Source: Capillidium heterosporum (Eukaryota > Entomophthoromycota > Entomophthoromycetes > Entomophthorales > Capillidiaceae). Taken from it: a stretch of DNA of 64,000 nt. Of this stretch, positions 22,002 to 32,284 are shown piece after piece. How positions within the stretch are numbered: position 1 is the first letter of the stretch; each line of letters begins with the position of its first letter. The position numbers were made by a program, and so were the translations under genes. The stretch lies in assembly GCA_016630905.1 (NCBI GenBank), contig WBMQ01000012.1, positions 992,001-1,056,000 on the forward strand, in the 5' to 3' direction. The notes beneath the pieces were generated by a model. It did not search any database and had not been told where the DNA came from. It worked only from the letters and a program-made list of their open reading frames with translations.

Positions 22002-23228
22002 AACTGTCGGTCTTATTTTTAGTAATATGGGTTTGGGGTAAACGTTGATAAAGTACAGGTTGTTACCCTAAGCTTGCAACTATATTTAAAATTGATAAGT
22101 GGATGGTCGAATGTTGATGTATACTAGTTTATGGACAAGGAGATCCTCCTAGTATTTATTTATAGGCATTTCTATTGCGGGTATACTTTCTAGGTATACG
22201 GGTTGTACAGGTTTATGTTTTGTAGCTATATATTTTGGCTATAAGATATTCAACGGGCAAGGATTGACATCCTTATGCGTGGCGTAAGCCTAGAAACCAA
22301 ATGTAACTATCCAAGTAGTCTCCTAAACGTATTAAGCTAACTTATATATTGCTCAAGATAATAGAAAGAGATGTTTTTCGCTATTAGGGTGAGGCTGACA
22401 TATATAAGTTGATGCAGAAAGCTGAAGGATGCAAAAGGGATGTATCAATCTAGATATAGTCGATACTATATGTGCTTGAAGTATATTTATACTCCTATAT
22501 ATATTTACATTTATAAATAGGCTATACTTTTACTCCCTTAATGCAGCTTTACCTATATTTCTCTATAAAAGCTTCAATTCAACCTTATGTTAAAACTAAA
22601 TGTCATGGATCCATGAGTTGAAAGGTGCATCAATTTTTAGAATTTCGAGCAGTCAGCATGCATCGCTTATATAAGTATACTGTAACTGTACACCAGTTGG
22701 GTAATCCAAATCGATATAAAGTTGCTTACTTTATGGCTGACTAAGAAAGCTGAATAGACCAAGTTCAATAACCTTGAGGATTGAGCTGCGATCGAAACTA
22801 TAAACCATAAAAGTGCTAAGCTTACAAATATATTCTTATTATGCATCCTAGCATTCGCTAAACTTGAGCATTTTGAATTGAAGGGAATGTCTACAATAAC
22901 ACTATATATACCCTATCTAAATAGCTTACTAAAGGGATACAAGTGCGACATATCCAAGGGAATAGCCGCATTTACAAAACCAGAACTCAAACGCCATCAG
23001 CTTTCAGCTAGTGATGCAAGACTCCACAGTTAAAACTTCTAACTTGTTTAGTCACTTGACATTCAGAATTGATTGGCTGAGTTACGCCACATCTTCAACA
23101 ATGCATCCAATTAGAATGGGCATTTGGCAAACCTAACACCATTAAGGGTTGCATTTAATCAAAGGAGGTAAGCCAATAATATTGGTTCTGAGATCAAACG
23201 ACTGTGGATTTGGGAATTAAGATTTGGA

Positions 23229-23240
23229 TTTGGCGCCAAA
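23229..23240. promoter_or_regulatory. E2F-type palindrome TTTGGCGCCAAA
   Basis: A perfect 12-base palindrome that fits the E2F/DP site TTTSSCGC on both strands. It stands in AT-rich DNA 160 bases before the ATG at 23400, a usual promoter distance. It suggests G1/S-phase control of the downstream gene. E2F is kept in early-diverging fungi, while Dikarya use SBF/MBF. Binding is not shown. Confidence 0.55.
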
Positions 23241-23399
23241 GCCAACCTTTCTTAATTTTGTTCCCACTGCTTTAAAATTCTTTTTTAGTAAATTTGCACT
23301 TTCAAGTTCTAGTTTAGCTAAGTTTTCAACACCTCTTTCAAGTTTAGTTCATACACATTTCGGACTTACTACCCCAACCTCTACTTATTCTACATCGAC

Positions 23400-24377
23400 A
23401 TGAGTGAACCCTCGGTTCCATCCCGCCAAACCCGAATAACACATACCCGTAATGGCAGTGCAACCGTTTCAACCAACACAAGAGCCCGACTAGACTCAGT
23501 CAACCGGCGGCTGCCTCACCTAACTATATCCAAGGTCCGATATCTAGGCCCCGGCTTCAACACCAAGAGCACCAGCAACCCCTACCGCCAAAGGGTGAAA
23601 AGTTGCGCCAAGAGTAGCACCAACACCATCCCGTCCATCAACAACTCCCTTCTCTGTACACCACGGATTGCAAAATCCGTCCCAGACTACCCCAAATTTG
23701 TCCATGACTCGACCTTCTTTGCCAAGAAGGCTAAGGTGCACGAGAGTGCTTTGCAGATGGGTATGAAGAAGGACGAAGTGACCAAGTCCATTATAACAGT
23801 CAAAGATATCCTGCGACAAGCCAAACTTGGCAACCAGAGATGCAGCAAGGTTATTTTCAACCCTTATCAAGTACCTGATTCCCCAGAGGACTTATCTATC
23901 AGTCCTGAACTTGGTGATATTGGTGAAGAGCTTTTCCCAGCCTACAGTAGCTTGGATGGGTTTAGAGGCCATTCCAACCCGCTTTTAGAGCCCTATAAAT
24001 GTACATTGCCCATCCTAAGTGAGAAGCCCAATACCTCAACCAACCCTCACCCCGCAAAGCGAAGGATCGATGAGGTTGAAACCGTCATCTCTACTCAGCT
24101 TGAATCTAACAAAAAGGTCGATGGCAGTCAACCCACAGTTCACGACGATTCGGTTAAAGCTCGATTCCTCAAATTGATAGAGAACAGCCATCTCTCTCCC
24201 CACGTTCCAATTTTAAGACGGCGTGTCGGTTCGACGGAACTAGCTAATAAACCCACCGACTCTAAGCCAACCCCCTCAATTACTCGGCTTGCCAATTCGG
24301 CTGATAGTACCCCAATCCGCAAGTCTGAGCCGCATCACCCATCCTCCCCATGCTCAGATAATGTTACCGAAACATAA
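23400..24377 (+). CDS. Unrecognised protein, possibly cell-cycle regulated
   Basis: Single exon of 325 codons with an ATG in good context after a pyrimidine-rich leader. The protein is mostly disordered: basic N-terminus, then a middle helix-prone part (FVHDSTFFAKKAKVHESALQ, then VKDILRQAKLGNQ), an acidic patch (DSPEDLSISPELGDIGEEL) and a Ser/Pro-rich end. Minimal CDK sites (S/T-P) recur (CTPRIAKS, DSPED, ISPEL, SPHVP, TPSIT, TPIRKS). Near the N-terminus are RARLDSVN, a near D-box, and RRLPHL, an RxL-like cyclin-docking match. Together with the E2F-like site upstream this points to an S-phase or mitotic substrate. That is inference from short motifs, each common by chance. I do not recognise a family. 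Confidence 0.75.
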   Translation: MSEPSVPSRQTRITHTRNGSATVSTNTRARLDSVNRRLPHLTISKVRYLGPGFNTKSTSNPYRQRVKSCAKSSTNTIPSINNSLLCTPRIAKSVPDYPKFVHDSTFFAKKAKVHESALQMGMKKDEVTKSIITVKDILRQAKLGNQRCSKVIFNPYQVPDSPEDLSISPELGDIGEELFPAYSSLDGFRGHSNPLLEPYKCTLPILSEKPNTSTNPHPAKRRIDEVETVISTQLESNKKVDGSQPTVHDDSVKARFLKLIENSHLSPHVPILRRRVGSTELANKPTDSKPTPSITRLANSADSTPIRKSEPHHPSSPCSDNVTET

Positions 24378-25597
24378 CCCATCATCATCACTCGCTCCAT
24401 CGTACCGTTCTAATTTTGTCATCGTTCTTGTTCTGTAATTTATTTTGCCCGTTGTACTGTAATCCTATACTGCGTTCTCTACACCATATTAACTCGCGTT
24501 CTACGTTGAGTTTATTTTATATGTTCTATTAGTTTATCTTTTGACAAATAAAAGTTTACAAAACTAAAGCTTAAGCTTGTATTAATCTTATTTATATTTA
24601 TATATACTATAGCATACTGTGTAGTGTATATTGGCATAGCTTCTAATATTCCACTGTTTTGTCGACAATCAGACAAATATATATTGATCTCCAATCGTAT
24701 GATGTTGCTAGTAAAAGAATATCGTTGAGCTGATACACTTTATTATAGCTATACAATTTCGATCAGCCAACCTACTTTACAAATTTTCACTTAGTCCTAA
24801 CAAACCTGTCAACCGCTTAGTTCCCCCCTTTACTAAGTTTCTATTGGGATTGTGGAAGTTTGGTGATCCTGATATTTTTGTGAATTCTCAATTTGCAAAC
24901 ATGGCTTTAGTTAGCATGGTTCGCTTTTAAAACAAAAGTACCAATCAAAAGTATAAAATTTTGGATACCTAGGTAAAGTATACGCAACTAATTTATAAGA
25001 TTGTATCGCTAAAATAGAAAGCTAGCCATATATTTTTTAAGTAGATGTATAAGTAAATTTAGCTATCGTTCCAAAATGATCATAAATTCGGACAATTAAT
25101 CCACTGACGGAAGGTATGCAACAGTCCAGATTTCAAGACCAATATCAATCATCGAGTTTGCTTCAAGTAAAAGTATACCACAAACTTTACTATTTTAGGA
25201 ACTGGTAGTAGATGTGCATATTGGTACCAAACTTAAGTAGCATTATAGAGATTGCCTTTGCTTCCATGGCCTTGAACTTTGAAAAGACTATCTGAATTAG
25301 CGCGAATATACCTTGTAAATTTGATTTGATGTCTTTTATAGTTCTTTGAAATACATCAAATATTCAGTTACTTATTACTATATGACTACTGTGTAATTAT
25401 ATATCGGTATTGATGCTTTTAAAGACTATTTCCAGCTTACCTACTGAGTAAATGTGACTAATTCTTCAAGTGATCAAGTATATAATCGTCTTTAATAATA
25501 TAACTTTGTACTACTTGAATCCAACTATATAAATAGGCTGAAGGGTAGCTTTTTATAATCACTTTGAAATTAAAATCACCAAAATTGAACTGCTAAC
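24378..25597. other. Intergenic
   Basis: Begins with the 3' flank of the previous gene (AATAAA at about 24546-24551). The remainder is AT-rich without coding signal. Confidence 0.5.
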
Positions 25598-26602
25598 ATG
25601 CCTAACTTTCCACTTTCAAAATTGAAGGTTATGAATGCCATGAGGTATATTCACCGAATGGGTATCATTCTTTCAACCATGTCTTTAATTTTAATGGCCC
25701 CTATATGTAAATTTAAGGTATAAACTTAGCTGATCCTTCAGTTCTTTATAAAAAGAATTGTCAATCGAATCAGCTTCCACCTATAAGTCGGGATAGCTTT
25801 CTCCGATCTTACCAACCACACCGCTTCGAGTTACTTGCTCTTATTTCTTGATCCTGGTTGTGATTTCGTGCTTTATATAATATTTGGCTTGCATGTGTGC
25901 TGCTTCTTCAACATCGCTGTCGCTTTAAACTTTCAGCTTATTCTACTGCAGAATAGGATTTTGAATATAGATGAGATATACTACTGGATAGTACCAGTTG
26001 TTGTTATTTTTGTTAGTGGGGTCGCACCTTACAGTGAATATTTTATAATATAATATTTACTTGTTGTTGGTACTAGGTTTGTACGGCGTTAACAGTCTTG
26101 GCGACTGTGGCTTTAGAAAGGAGTACTCTAGCGGATTGGCTCTAAACTTTAAGTTGGTCATAACTGCTACGCACATTATAGCTATTTACTGCTTTGCTAT
26201 CACCATTTTAACTGTATTTAAGCTTCAAAAGTATATTAGTTCGATAACTTCAGCGGCTATAACGTCTGAAACTGGTTCCAACTTCATTTTGAAACAGAAC
26301 CAGTTCATCAAGCTGATTTTCTGAATATAGCGATTATCATCAAATATTACTAACACTTGGTTAGATTGCTATGCCTAATATCCTGCGTCCTAGTTCTATC
26401 AGACTTTATCATAAACAAGACTTTAGCTCTTGCTAATCATAGAGTCGATGAAGCGACCTTCTGGTCAGTTTCAGGACAGGCATCTTTGAATTTTAAAACT
26501 AATGAGTTTAGAAATGGTTGGTACTTTCAACTATATAGCTTTCCTCCTGGACCCCACTTTTCATATCGTTGTATAGCAGTGCTTCAAAAATATAAAAGCT
26601 AA
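25598..26602 (+). pseudogene. Seven-helix GPCR-like gene, probably inactivated
   Basis: Reading through from ATG 25598 gives a chain of hydrophobic helices separated by short loops, as in a seven-helix receptor: IHRMGIILSTMSLILMAPI; FFIKRIVNRISFHL then VGIAFSDLTNHTASSYLLL; FGLHVCCFFNIAVALNFQLI; EIYYWIVPVVVIFVSGVAPY; then, after an intron ending TACTAG at about 26075, a loop with Cys (GVNSLGDCGF), VITATHIIAIYCFAITILTVF; and, after an intron with a TACTAAC branch site, LLCLISCVLVLSDFI and a weak last helix. Two defects: an in-frame TAA at about 25780 between FHL and VGIAF, and no normal-length intron that would join helix 1 to helix 2 (only about 24 bases). The seventh helix is also poor. It is most likely a decaying receptor gene, or one with an unusual exon structure. 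Ligand unknown. Confidence 0.45.
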
Positions 26603-27369
26603 ATTCTATGGGAATACAGACGAATTGAACAGTGGTAGTAGGTTTATTTATTTCATAAAAACGAATGAATAATTGAAATCGATGGAATGAGTATTAGAGT
26701 GCAAGGCAGTGATAAATAGGTTTCTGATGAAACACTGTGCGAAGGAATGAAGCTCTTTTAAATCTTTAGCTTGTTAAGATTATATGTTAAATAAAAGGAT
26801 ATATACATTATTACTGTATTTAATGACTGTATCATCTTAAAATTAGATACTATAAATAGTCATTGAAATCTAAAATGTAAATTAATTGTCAATATTCTAA
26901 TTCAATAAGTTTTCGAAACTATAATTTTGAAAATATCTCAACTACTTTTAATTAGAATCCATAATATTAAAATTATCAATGTGTGGCTAGTTTAGTATAT
27001 CTTTAGCCCACTATAAAAACTTGGTTGCTACCTTATTCTCTACTGTTCAATAACACAGCTTGGATAAATTTTATGAGGACAGTGTAAAGATACGTAAATT
27101 ATAAGATATGTGTTAATTTTTAGCGATATAATAGCTTACAGTATAACACATTAGTAGCTATATTTTATCTATACAAAGCTTATATTTATGTATATATGGT
27201 GAAACTGTATTGAATTGATTAATTTGAAACAATGCTATATTGGACATATATAAAAGCCAACATTTATATATTAAATGTACCAATAAAAATACACTATATA
27301 TACTTTATTCACATTTTGACCTTTCTAAATACTTCATAGTTCCGCTTCAAAAGATCCTACGATCCATTG
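26603..27369. other. Intergenic
   Basis: Very AT-rich, no open frame of note. It holds the 3' flank of the secreted-protein gene on the minus strand. Confidence 0.5.
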
Positions 27370-27831
27370 TCAACAAGACCCAACTCGGTTAAATTTGATA
27401 AATATGGAGCTTGGTTGTTCACTACCCTCAGCAACACTTGCAATACCACCCTGGACAGTCGAAATAACGTGACCCAAGCAATCCTTACCGTAGTGAAAAG
27501 TAACCTGAGTTGAGGCAGTCGATAAATAGGATCTTATATTCCAAGCTGGTAACTCGTTGAAACATCCGAACGCACCATTAACCGCTATTGTCCTATAATA
27601 TCCTTTGTAGTTGGGTTCAGAGTACAGAGTAGCAGTCATAGATTCAATGAAGAGGTCGTTAGGGACTTCACATCCGTCATCCTTCTTTGCTGAAACTAGT
27701 TTGGTAAGTTTGGAAGAATTTTGAAGAGATGTAGTTTGGCCTTTAGGTAGAGCTTCGAGGACTGATTTAGGGATGGTAGTGGCTAGTACAAGCCCGATGA
27801 AGAGTAAAACTAGGATTGTGGGATATTTCAT
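27370..27831 (-). CDS. Small secreted protein, crystallin-like Greek-key type, copy 1
   Basis: 153 residues from the ATG at 27829-27831; an in-frame ATG seven codons upstream is less likely because the signal peptide (MKYPTILVLLFIGLVLATT) fits the second Met. The mature part has four Cys (GCEVP, FGCFNEL, KDCLGH, final VGSC), so two disulfides are likely. The core MTATLYSEPNYKGYYRTI, then a Cys-containing turn and TQVTFHYGKDCLGHVI, resembles the two-motif Greek key of beta/gamma-crystallins and related secreted inhibitors (Y-x-x-x-x-[FY]-x-G pattern). This is pattern recognition only. A strongly similar gene lies on the opposite strand at 28604. Function unknown; secreted effector or stress protein are possible. 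Confidence 0.75.
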   Translation of the reverse strand: MKYPTILVLLFIGLVLATTIPKSVLEALPKGQTTSLQNSSKLTKLVSAKKDDGCEVPNDLFIESMTATLYSEPNYKGYYRTIAVNGAFGCFNELPAWNIRSYLSTASTQVTFHYGKDCLGHVISTVQGGIASVAEGSEQPSSIFIKFNRVGSC

Positions 27832-28603
27832 TTCTAATAAATCTAAATTCATATAGGGGAAAATATTCTATTATTTAGTATTTATATCAGCTGCATCAAA
27901 TACGCCTATTTGCCTTATGCATATCAATGATAATTAGCTATAAAAGCCCACGCAGGTAGATGATCTTTTTATAAAACTTTCATGCCCATACCTAAACTAA
28001 TGTAAAGTGAATCTGACATAAATTCAATTCTTGGCAAAGTATTATTTCTATTAAGTTGAAACCAGGAACCAGTCCAATCCTTTTGTCAACATGAAACTTT
28101 TGAAAGCCTATCCCAGCTTGAAAGATTGTTTGGCACACATCACCATTGGATTTATATTTACTTGAAAATTTACATTATATTAGTTTCTAAAATAAGTTGT
28201 AACAAGTATACAAACTATATTGCACTAGTAATACAACAATGCTCACTACTCTCGTTCTCTTTATAGTATGGTTTGGTTTTAATTTCTCGCTAAAGAAAAG
28301 TCGGACCATATAAGGAGATAGGTAGTAGCATATTTTAATTTACTGATGAAATATAATAGGTTTTTTAGATTAGTTTCGTTTATTTCTTCGACTTTAATGT
28401 ATTTTTTATCAACCAACAACTATCTTTTAGCAAACGAACAGGTTGGTGAACTTTTTGTTGATAATAATGGCATAAGAAGTGAAGTTTAAGCCTTTATCAA
28501 CAAGTCACCATTACAACTCGATATAAATTTAAAAAGCCTCATACAGTTCCTTTGGGATTTATATATAAAGTCCCCAAGTAGCACCTTGTACTGTTTCACC
28601 AAG
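27832..28603. other. Divergent promoter of the secreted-protein pair
   Basis: 770 bases shared by two paralogues read outward. TATAAAA-type elements lie on the minus strand near 27970 and on the plus strand at 28562-28569. Confidence 0.45.
28562..28569 (+). promoter_or_regulatory. TATA box TATATAAA of secreted protein copy 2
   Basis: TATATAAAG lies only about 35-42 bases before the ATG at 28604, so the leader of this transcript would be very short. Confidence 0.45.
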
Positions 28604-29014
28604 ATGTATTTTAAAATCTACCTGCCTTTCCTACTTATCCAACTCACCTTAGCTACATCACTCCCAGAAGCCTCATCTGACCTAAAGCGACGCGATACAA
28701 AAGAATGCGATCCAATCAGCTCCAAAAATACCGAAATTGAGTCGATGACCGCTACTCTATATTCAGAACCCGATTTCAAAGGGTATGTAAGGACAGTTGC
28801 TGTCAACGGCGCCTTTGGTTGCTTCAACGAACTGCCAAATTGGAAGATAAAATCGCTGTTGTCGACTGGGACTACTCAAATTACTTTGCATTACGGCAAG
28901 GATTGTCTTGGGCATGTCATAGATCAGATGCAAGGGGGTACTAGCAATATACCAGATAGCCAAGAAAATGTGGGGTCTATATTCATCAAGTATAACAGAT
29001 CGGGTTCGTGCTAG
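28604..29014 (+). CDS. Small secreted protein, crystallin-like Greek-key type, copy 2
   Basis: 136 residues from ATG 28604, no intron. Signal peptide MYFKIYLPFLLIQLTLATS is followed by a possible pro-piece ending in a dibasic LKRR, a Kex2-like site. The mature part has Cys at KECDP, FGCFNEL, KDCLGH and the final GSGSC-like end (SGSC). It shares long blocks with copy 1 (IESMTATLYSEP, VAVNGAFGCFNELP, HYGKDCLGHVI, SIFIK-NR-GSC). Greek-key features are Y-S-E-P-D-F-K-G and the second half LHYGKDCLG. The position between the first Cys and the core is variable, while the core is nearly unchanged, which suggests selection on the folded part. Function unknown. Confidence 0.78.
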   Translation: MYFKIYLPFLLIQLTLATSLPEASSDLKRRDTKECDPISSKNTEIESMTATLYSEPDFKGYVRTVAVNGAFGCFNELPNWKIKSLLSTGTTQITLHYGKDCLGHVIDQMQGGTSNIPDSQENVGSIFIKYNRSGSC

Positions 29015-30325
29015 TTTTGATCTTTTGAAAGGTGTAAATAAATTTTAAATGGTTTGTATTGATATATCCTTGAATTGTGATATTTGCAGAAATGATGTAG
29101 GAAATATAAATGATCTGTCATTAGCCATAACTAGCTAAGTTATTTATGTAAAGTGAAGGGTACATCCCAATAAACCTTAAGACATACAAGCATTTACCTA
29201 TACCATACCAGTTGATTTTACAAAGAGATGCCCTCTTTAATCTCCATACAAATATAATATTACTTGAGCTTCATCAGTTTATTTTACATTTAGTACTAGC
29301 GATATATAGGCTTTTATCATTTTCTACAGCTATCGAATATGCTGGCGGCTTCCTACAAAGCTGTTCCTTTTGGATTGGAAGTCCTCTTTCTAGTCTTGAC
29401 GACAAGGAAGCAAACGATAGATGAAAACAAAATGTATTTTTAACTGTTCTCGACTATTTTTAGGGTCTTGACTTTCGACTAAAAATAAATTTTAATGTCA
29501 CCAATATGACAATTTAGATGGTATAACTTATCTCTACTATATAAATCCTTCGACACCACTGTTTTTACAGTAGCAGTATTATCGTACGTGCCAAAGTTCT
29601 GGATATCTTTATTTTGAATTGAAAAGCAGCAATGTTCCACTCAATATGGCTATCTCTTGAGCCTTGAATTGGAGGCTTGACGGTGGAGGTATATAGGTCT
29701 TTCCTTACCTACTAGAAGGATTTGGAAGGATATAGGTACTACAGCTATCTGATGCTCTTATATGATTTTCTATGGATATTTTGTGCAAAATTAACTTTTA
29801 TCCCCAATAAATTGTATGACAAGCCCAATTTTCCGGCATTCTCAATTCTGGGCTTGTCATTGACTGTTTCCTAAACTGCACTACAAATTAAGAAATTCTC
29901 GCGAAATTAATTCACCATGCCGCACTACACAATAAAGCCCAGCTATTGGCTAATCAAATTCAAGAGGCTTAACCATTTCCCAACTATATAAATAACTCCG
30001 ATCCATTAAGCTTCACCCATCCACCTCATCTACCTAATTAATTGGTTGAAAGGCAGTTCCATTGCAATTTCAAGCCTTCTCTTTATGCCTAAAAGGCATT
30101 TAAACCAATCTGCTCCCATTGTCAATGACCAAAAGACATGATGAACCTAGAAGTATATTTATAGAACCAAATACGTTTGCATCAATTGATTGGCCTTTAT
30201 TAGGTCTAAGAAAAATATATAAAGGAGTGGGATCCATACAAGACATTGGAACTATAAAAAGTTAGATACTTTTACAACCTTCAGCCTATTTATTTCTACT
30301 ATACCCCAACTTTACAACTAGCAAC
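29015..30325. other. Intergenic
   Basis: No coding signal. The last 140 bases hold the probable promoter of the GDP-mannose pyrophosphorylase gene. Confidence 0.5.
30216..30223 (+). promoter_or_regulatory. TATA box TATATAAA of GDP-mannose pyrophosphorylase gene
   Basis: TATATAAAGG lies about 100 bases before the ATG at 30326. An inverted CCAAT (GATTGG) lies about 30 bases further upstream. Confidence 0.4.
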
Positions 30326-31666
30326 ATGAAAGCTCTAATCCTTGTCGGTGGTACGTATTGATATGTTTGCCAACATTGACAACTAACTTTATGACCAGGT
30401 TTCGGTACTCGTCTTCGTCCTTAACTTTAACACTACCTAAGCCTTTGGTCCAGTTCGCCAACCAGCCCATGATCCTGCACCAGATTGAAGGTTTGGTCAA
30501 GGTAACATTCTATATCCAAACTACGCCCAAACTAAATTTATCTATTTTAGGCTGGTGTAACTGACGTCGTCTTGGCCGTAAACTACCGTCCCGAAACTAT
30601 GGTTTCCGTCCTCCAAAAGTACGAGAAGGAGTTCAATATCAAGATTACCTTTAGCGTCGAGACCGAACCTTTAGGAACTGGTAAATAGATCTATTTATTA
30701 AACTTTACTAACCTTTATTGTAGCTGGACCTTTAGCCTTGGCCCGTGAAATTTTAGGTCAGGATGAGAGCTCCTTCTTCGTCTTGAACTCAGACGTTATC
30801 TGCGATTTCCCCTTTGAGAAACTGAGGGATTTCCACCACAGCCATGGAGCCGAAGGTACTATCGTTGTAAGTGTTCAATCCTATCCATTTCTTTCTTTGT
30901 TACCATTGCAACATTGACTTATAATTTTTTCATAGGTAACTCGTGTTGAAGAACCTAGCAAGTATGGTGTAGTCGTCAACCATCCCGACAGCACCTGCAT
31001 CGACAAGTTCGTCGAGAAGCCTGTTGAATTCGTCAGCAACAAGATCAACGCCGGTATCTACATCTTTAACCCCAGTGTCTTGGATCGCATTGAGGTATAT
31101 TGTTTGTTTAAAGGCCACAACTAACTTCAAACTTTAGCCCAAACCCACCTCCATCGAAAAGGAAGTCTTCCCCTTCATGGCCGACAACCGTCAGCTGCAT
31201 TCATTCGAACTGGACGGGTTCTGGATGGACGTCGGTCAACCTAAAGATTTCTTGACCGGTACTTGTCTCTACCTGAGCTCCCTCGCCAAGCGTGACTCCT
31301 CCAAGCTGGCTCCCAGCACCGAAGACTACGTCGTCGGAAACGTCTTGATCGACCCTAGTGCCAAAATCGGCAAGGGGATGTCGTATTGGTCCCAATGTAA
31401 CTATTGGTCCTAACGTCGTTGTCGGTGATGGTGTTCGCCTACAGCGCTGTGTCATCTTGGAGGGTGCTACTATCAAGGACCACTCCTGGGTCTACTCCTC
31501 CATCGTCGGCTGGCACTCAACTGTCGGTAGATGGTGCCGCTTGGAAGGTGTCTCTGTCTTAGGTGAAGACGTTAACGTCAAGGACGAGATCTTCATCAAC
31601 GGTGGACGTATTCTACCCCACAAGTCGATATCCGAGAACATCACCGAGCCCCAGATTATTATGTAG
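30326..31666 (+). CDS. MPG1: Mannose-1-phosphate guanylyltransferase (two frameshifts)
   Basis: Makes GDP-mannose from GTP and mannose-1-phosphate in the cytosol, supplying cell-wall mannan, N- and O-glycans and GPI anchors. Exons: 30326-30350, 30399-30501, 30551-30680, 30724-30866, 30936-31094, 31138-31666. Motifs: [16 protein letters not shown] and [17 protein letters not shown], the nucleotidyl-transferase signature G-G-x-G-x-[37 protein letters not shown]; then the left-handed beta-helix with hexapeptide repeats ([31 protein letters not shown]) and the end ITEPQIIM. The signature is split by a missing base (CCTTAA at 30419-30424 where CCTTTAA is expected), and a G is in excess in GGGG at 31374-31377. 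The two shifts cancel in length: corrected product 362 residues, the normal size. Such an essential enzyme is unlikely to be dead, so sequence error is likely. Confidence 0.95.
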
Positions 31667-32284
31667 GCGTTATAACCTACTAGTTAGATTTACTTTGTTT
31701 GCAATTGTGTTGACCTAGCTTTCTATTTATAAGCTTTTTGAGATGAGATTCTTGACATGTTGAAACCATTTCCAACTTTATGCCACTAATTTTTTCATTA
31801 AAGAATTTCGTTCTTGTATGTTAATTTATTTTACCATTATATGGATATAATTTGTTACTATTTTGACTTCAACCCTAGCTTATGGCAAATACTATAAGTA
31901 ACTATATTTTCTAGAATATTGGATTCTGATAGTAAGCTACAAGAGTTCCTTTGAAAGCAATTAAAAGTTCTAAACAAGATTTTAAAATATCTGACCAATG
32001 CCAGCCTATACAGTATTCCTAAATCAAATAACTAGGTAGCAAAAGAAATGTATTGAAAAAAAATCAACATCTTGGCTTTAAAAAAAAGAAATGTATTGAA
32101 AAATGAAAGTATATCTATGGATGCTATAGAATGTCAGCTTTTCAATAAAAATAGATAATATTTTCAATTTTCACTCTTACAAATTAAACAATCTAGAAAT
32201 TGCACTAGTGCTATATTTTGGCAACTACTCGATAAAATATAAAACGAAAAAGACCTATATTTTCAACAAATGCGCTTCGTAAAA
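31667..32284. other. Intergenic between convergent MPG1 and LAA1
   Basis: Shared 3' flank, AT-rich, with two copies of an AAAGAAATGTATTGAAAAA word at about 32042 and 32087. No gene seen. Confidence 0.5.

Larger units (their letters stand above)
19767..23399. other. 3.6 kb gene-poor stretch
   Basis: No convincing gene on either strand. The longest frame is 64 codons on the minus strand at 20104-20298 (ending EKEIRKFST), without recognisable content. The part 21.65-22.1 kb holds diverged repeats (listed separately), and an E2F-like palindrome lies at 23229-23240. The last 150 bases before 23400 are pyrimidine-rich and look like promoter and leader. Confidence 0.5.
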
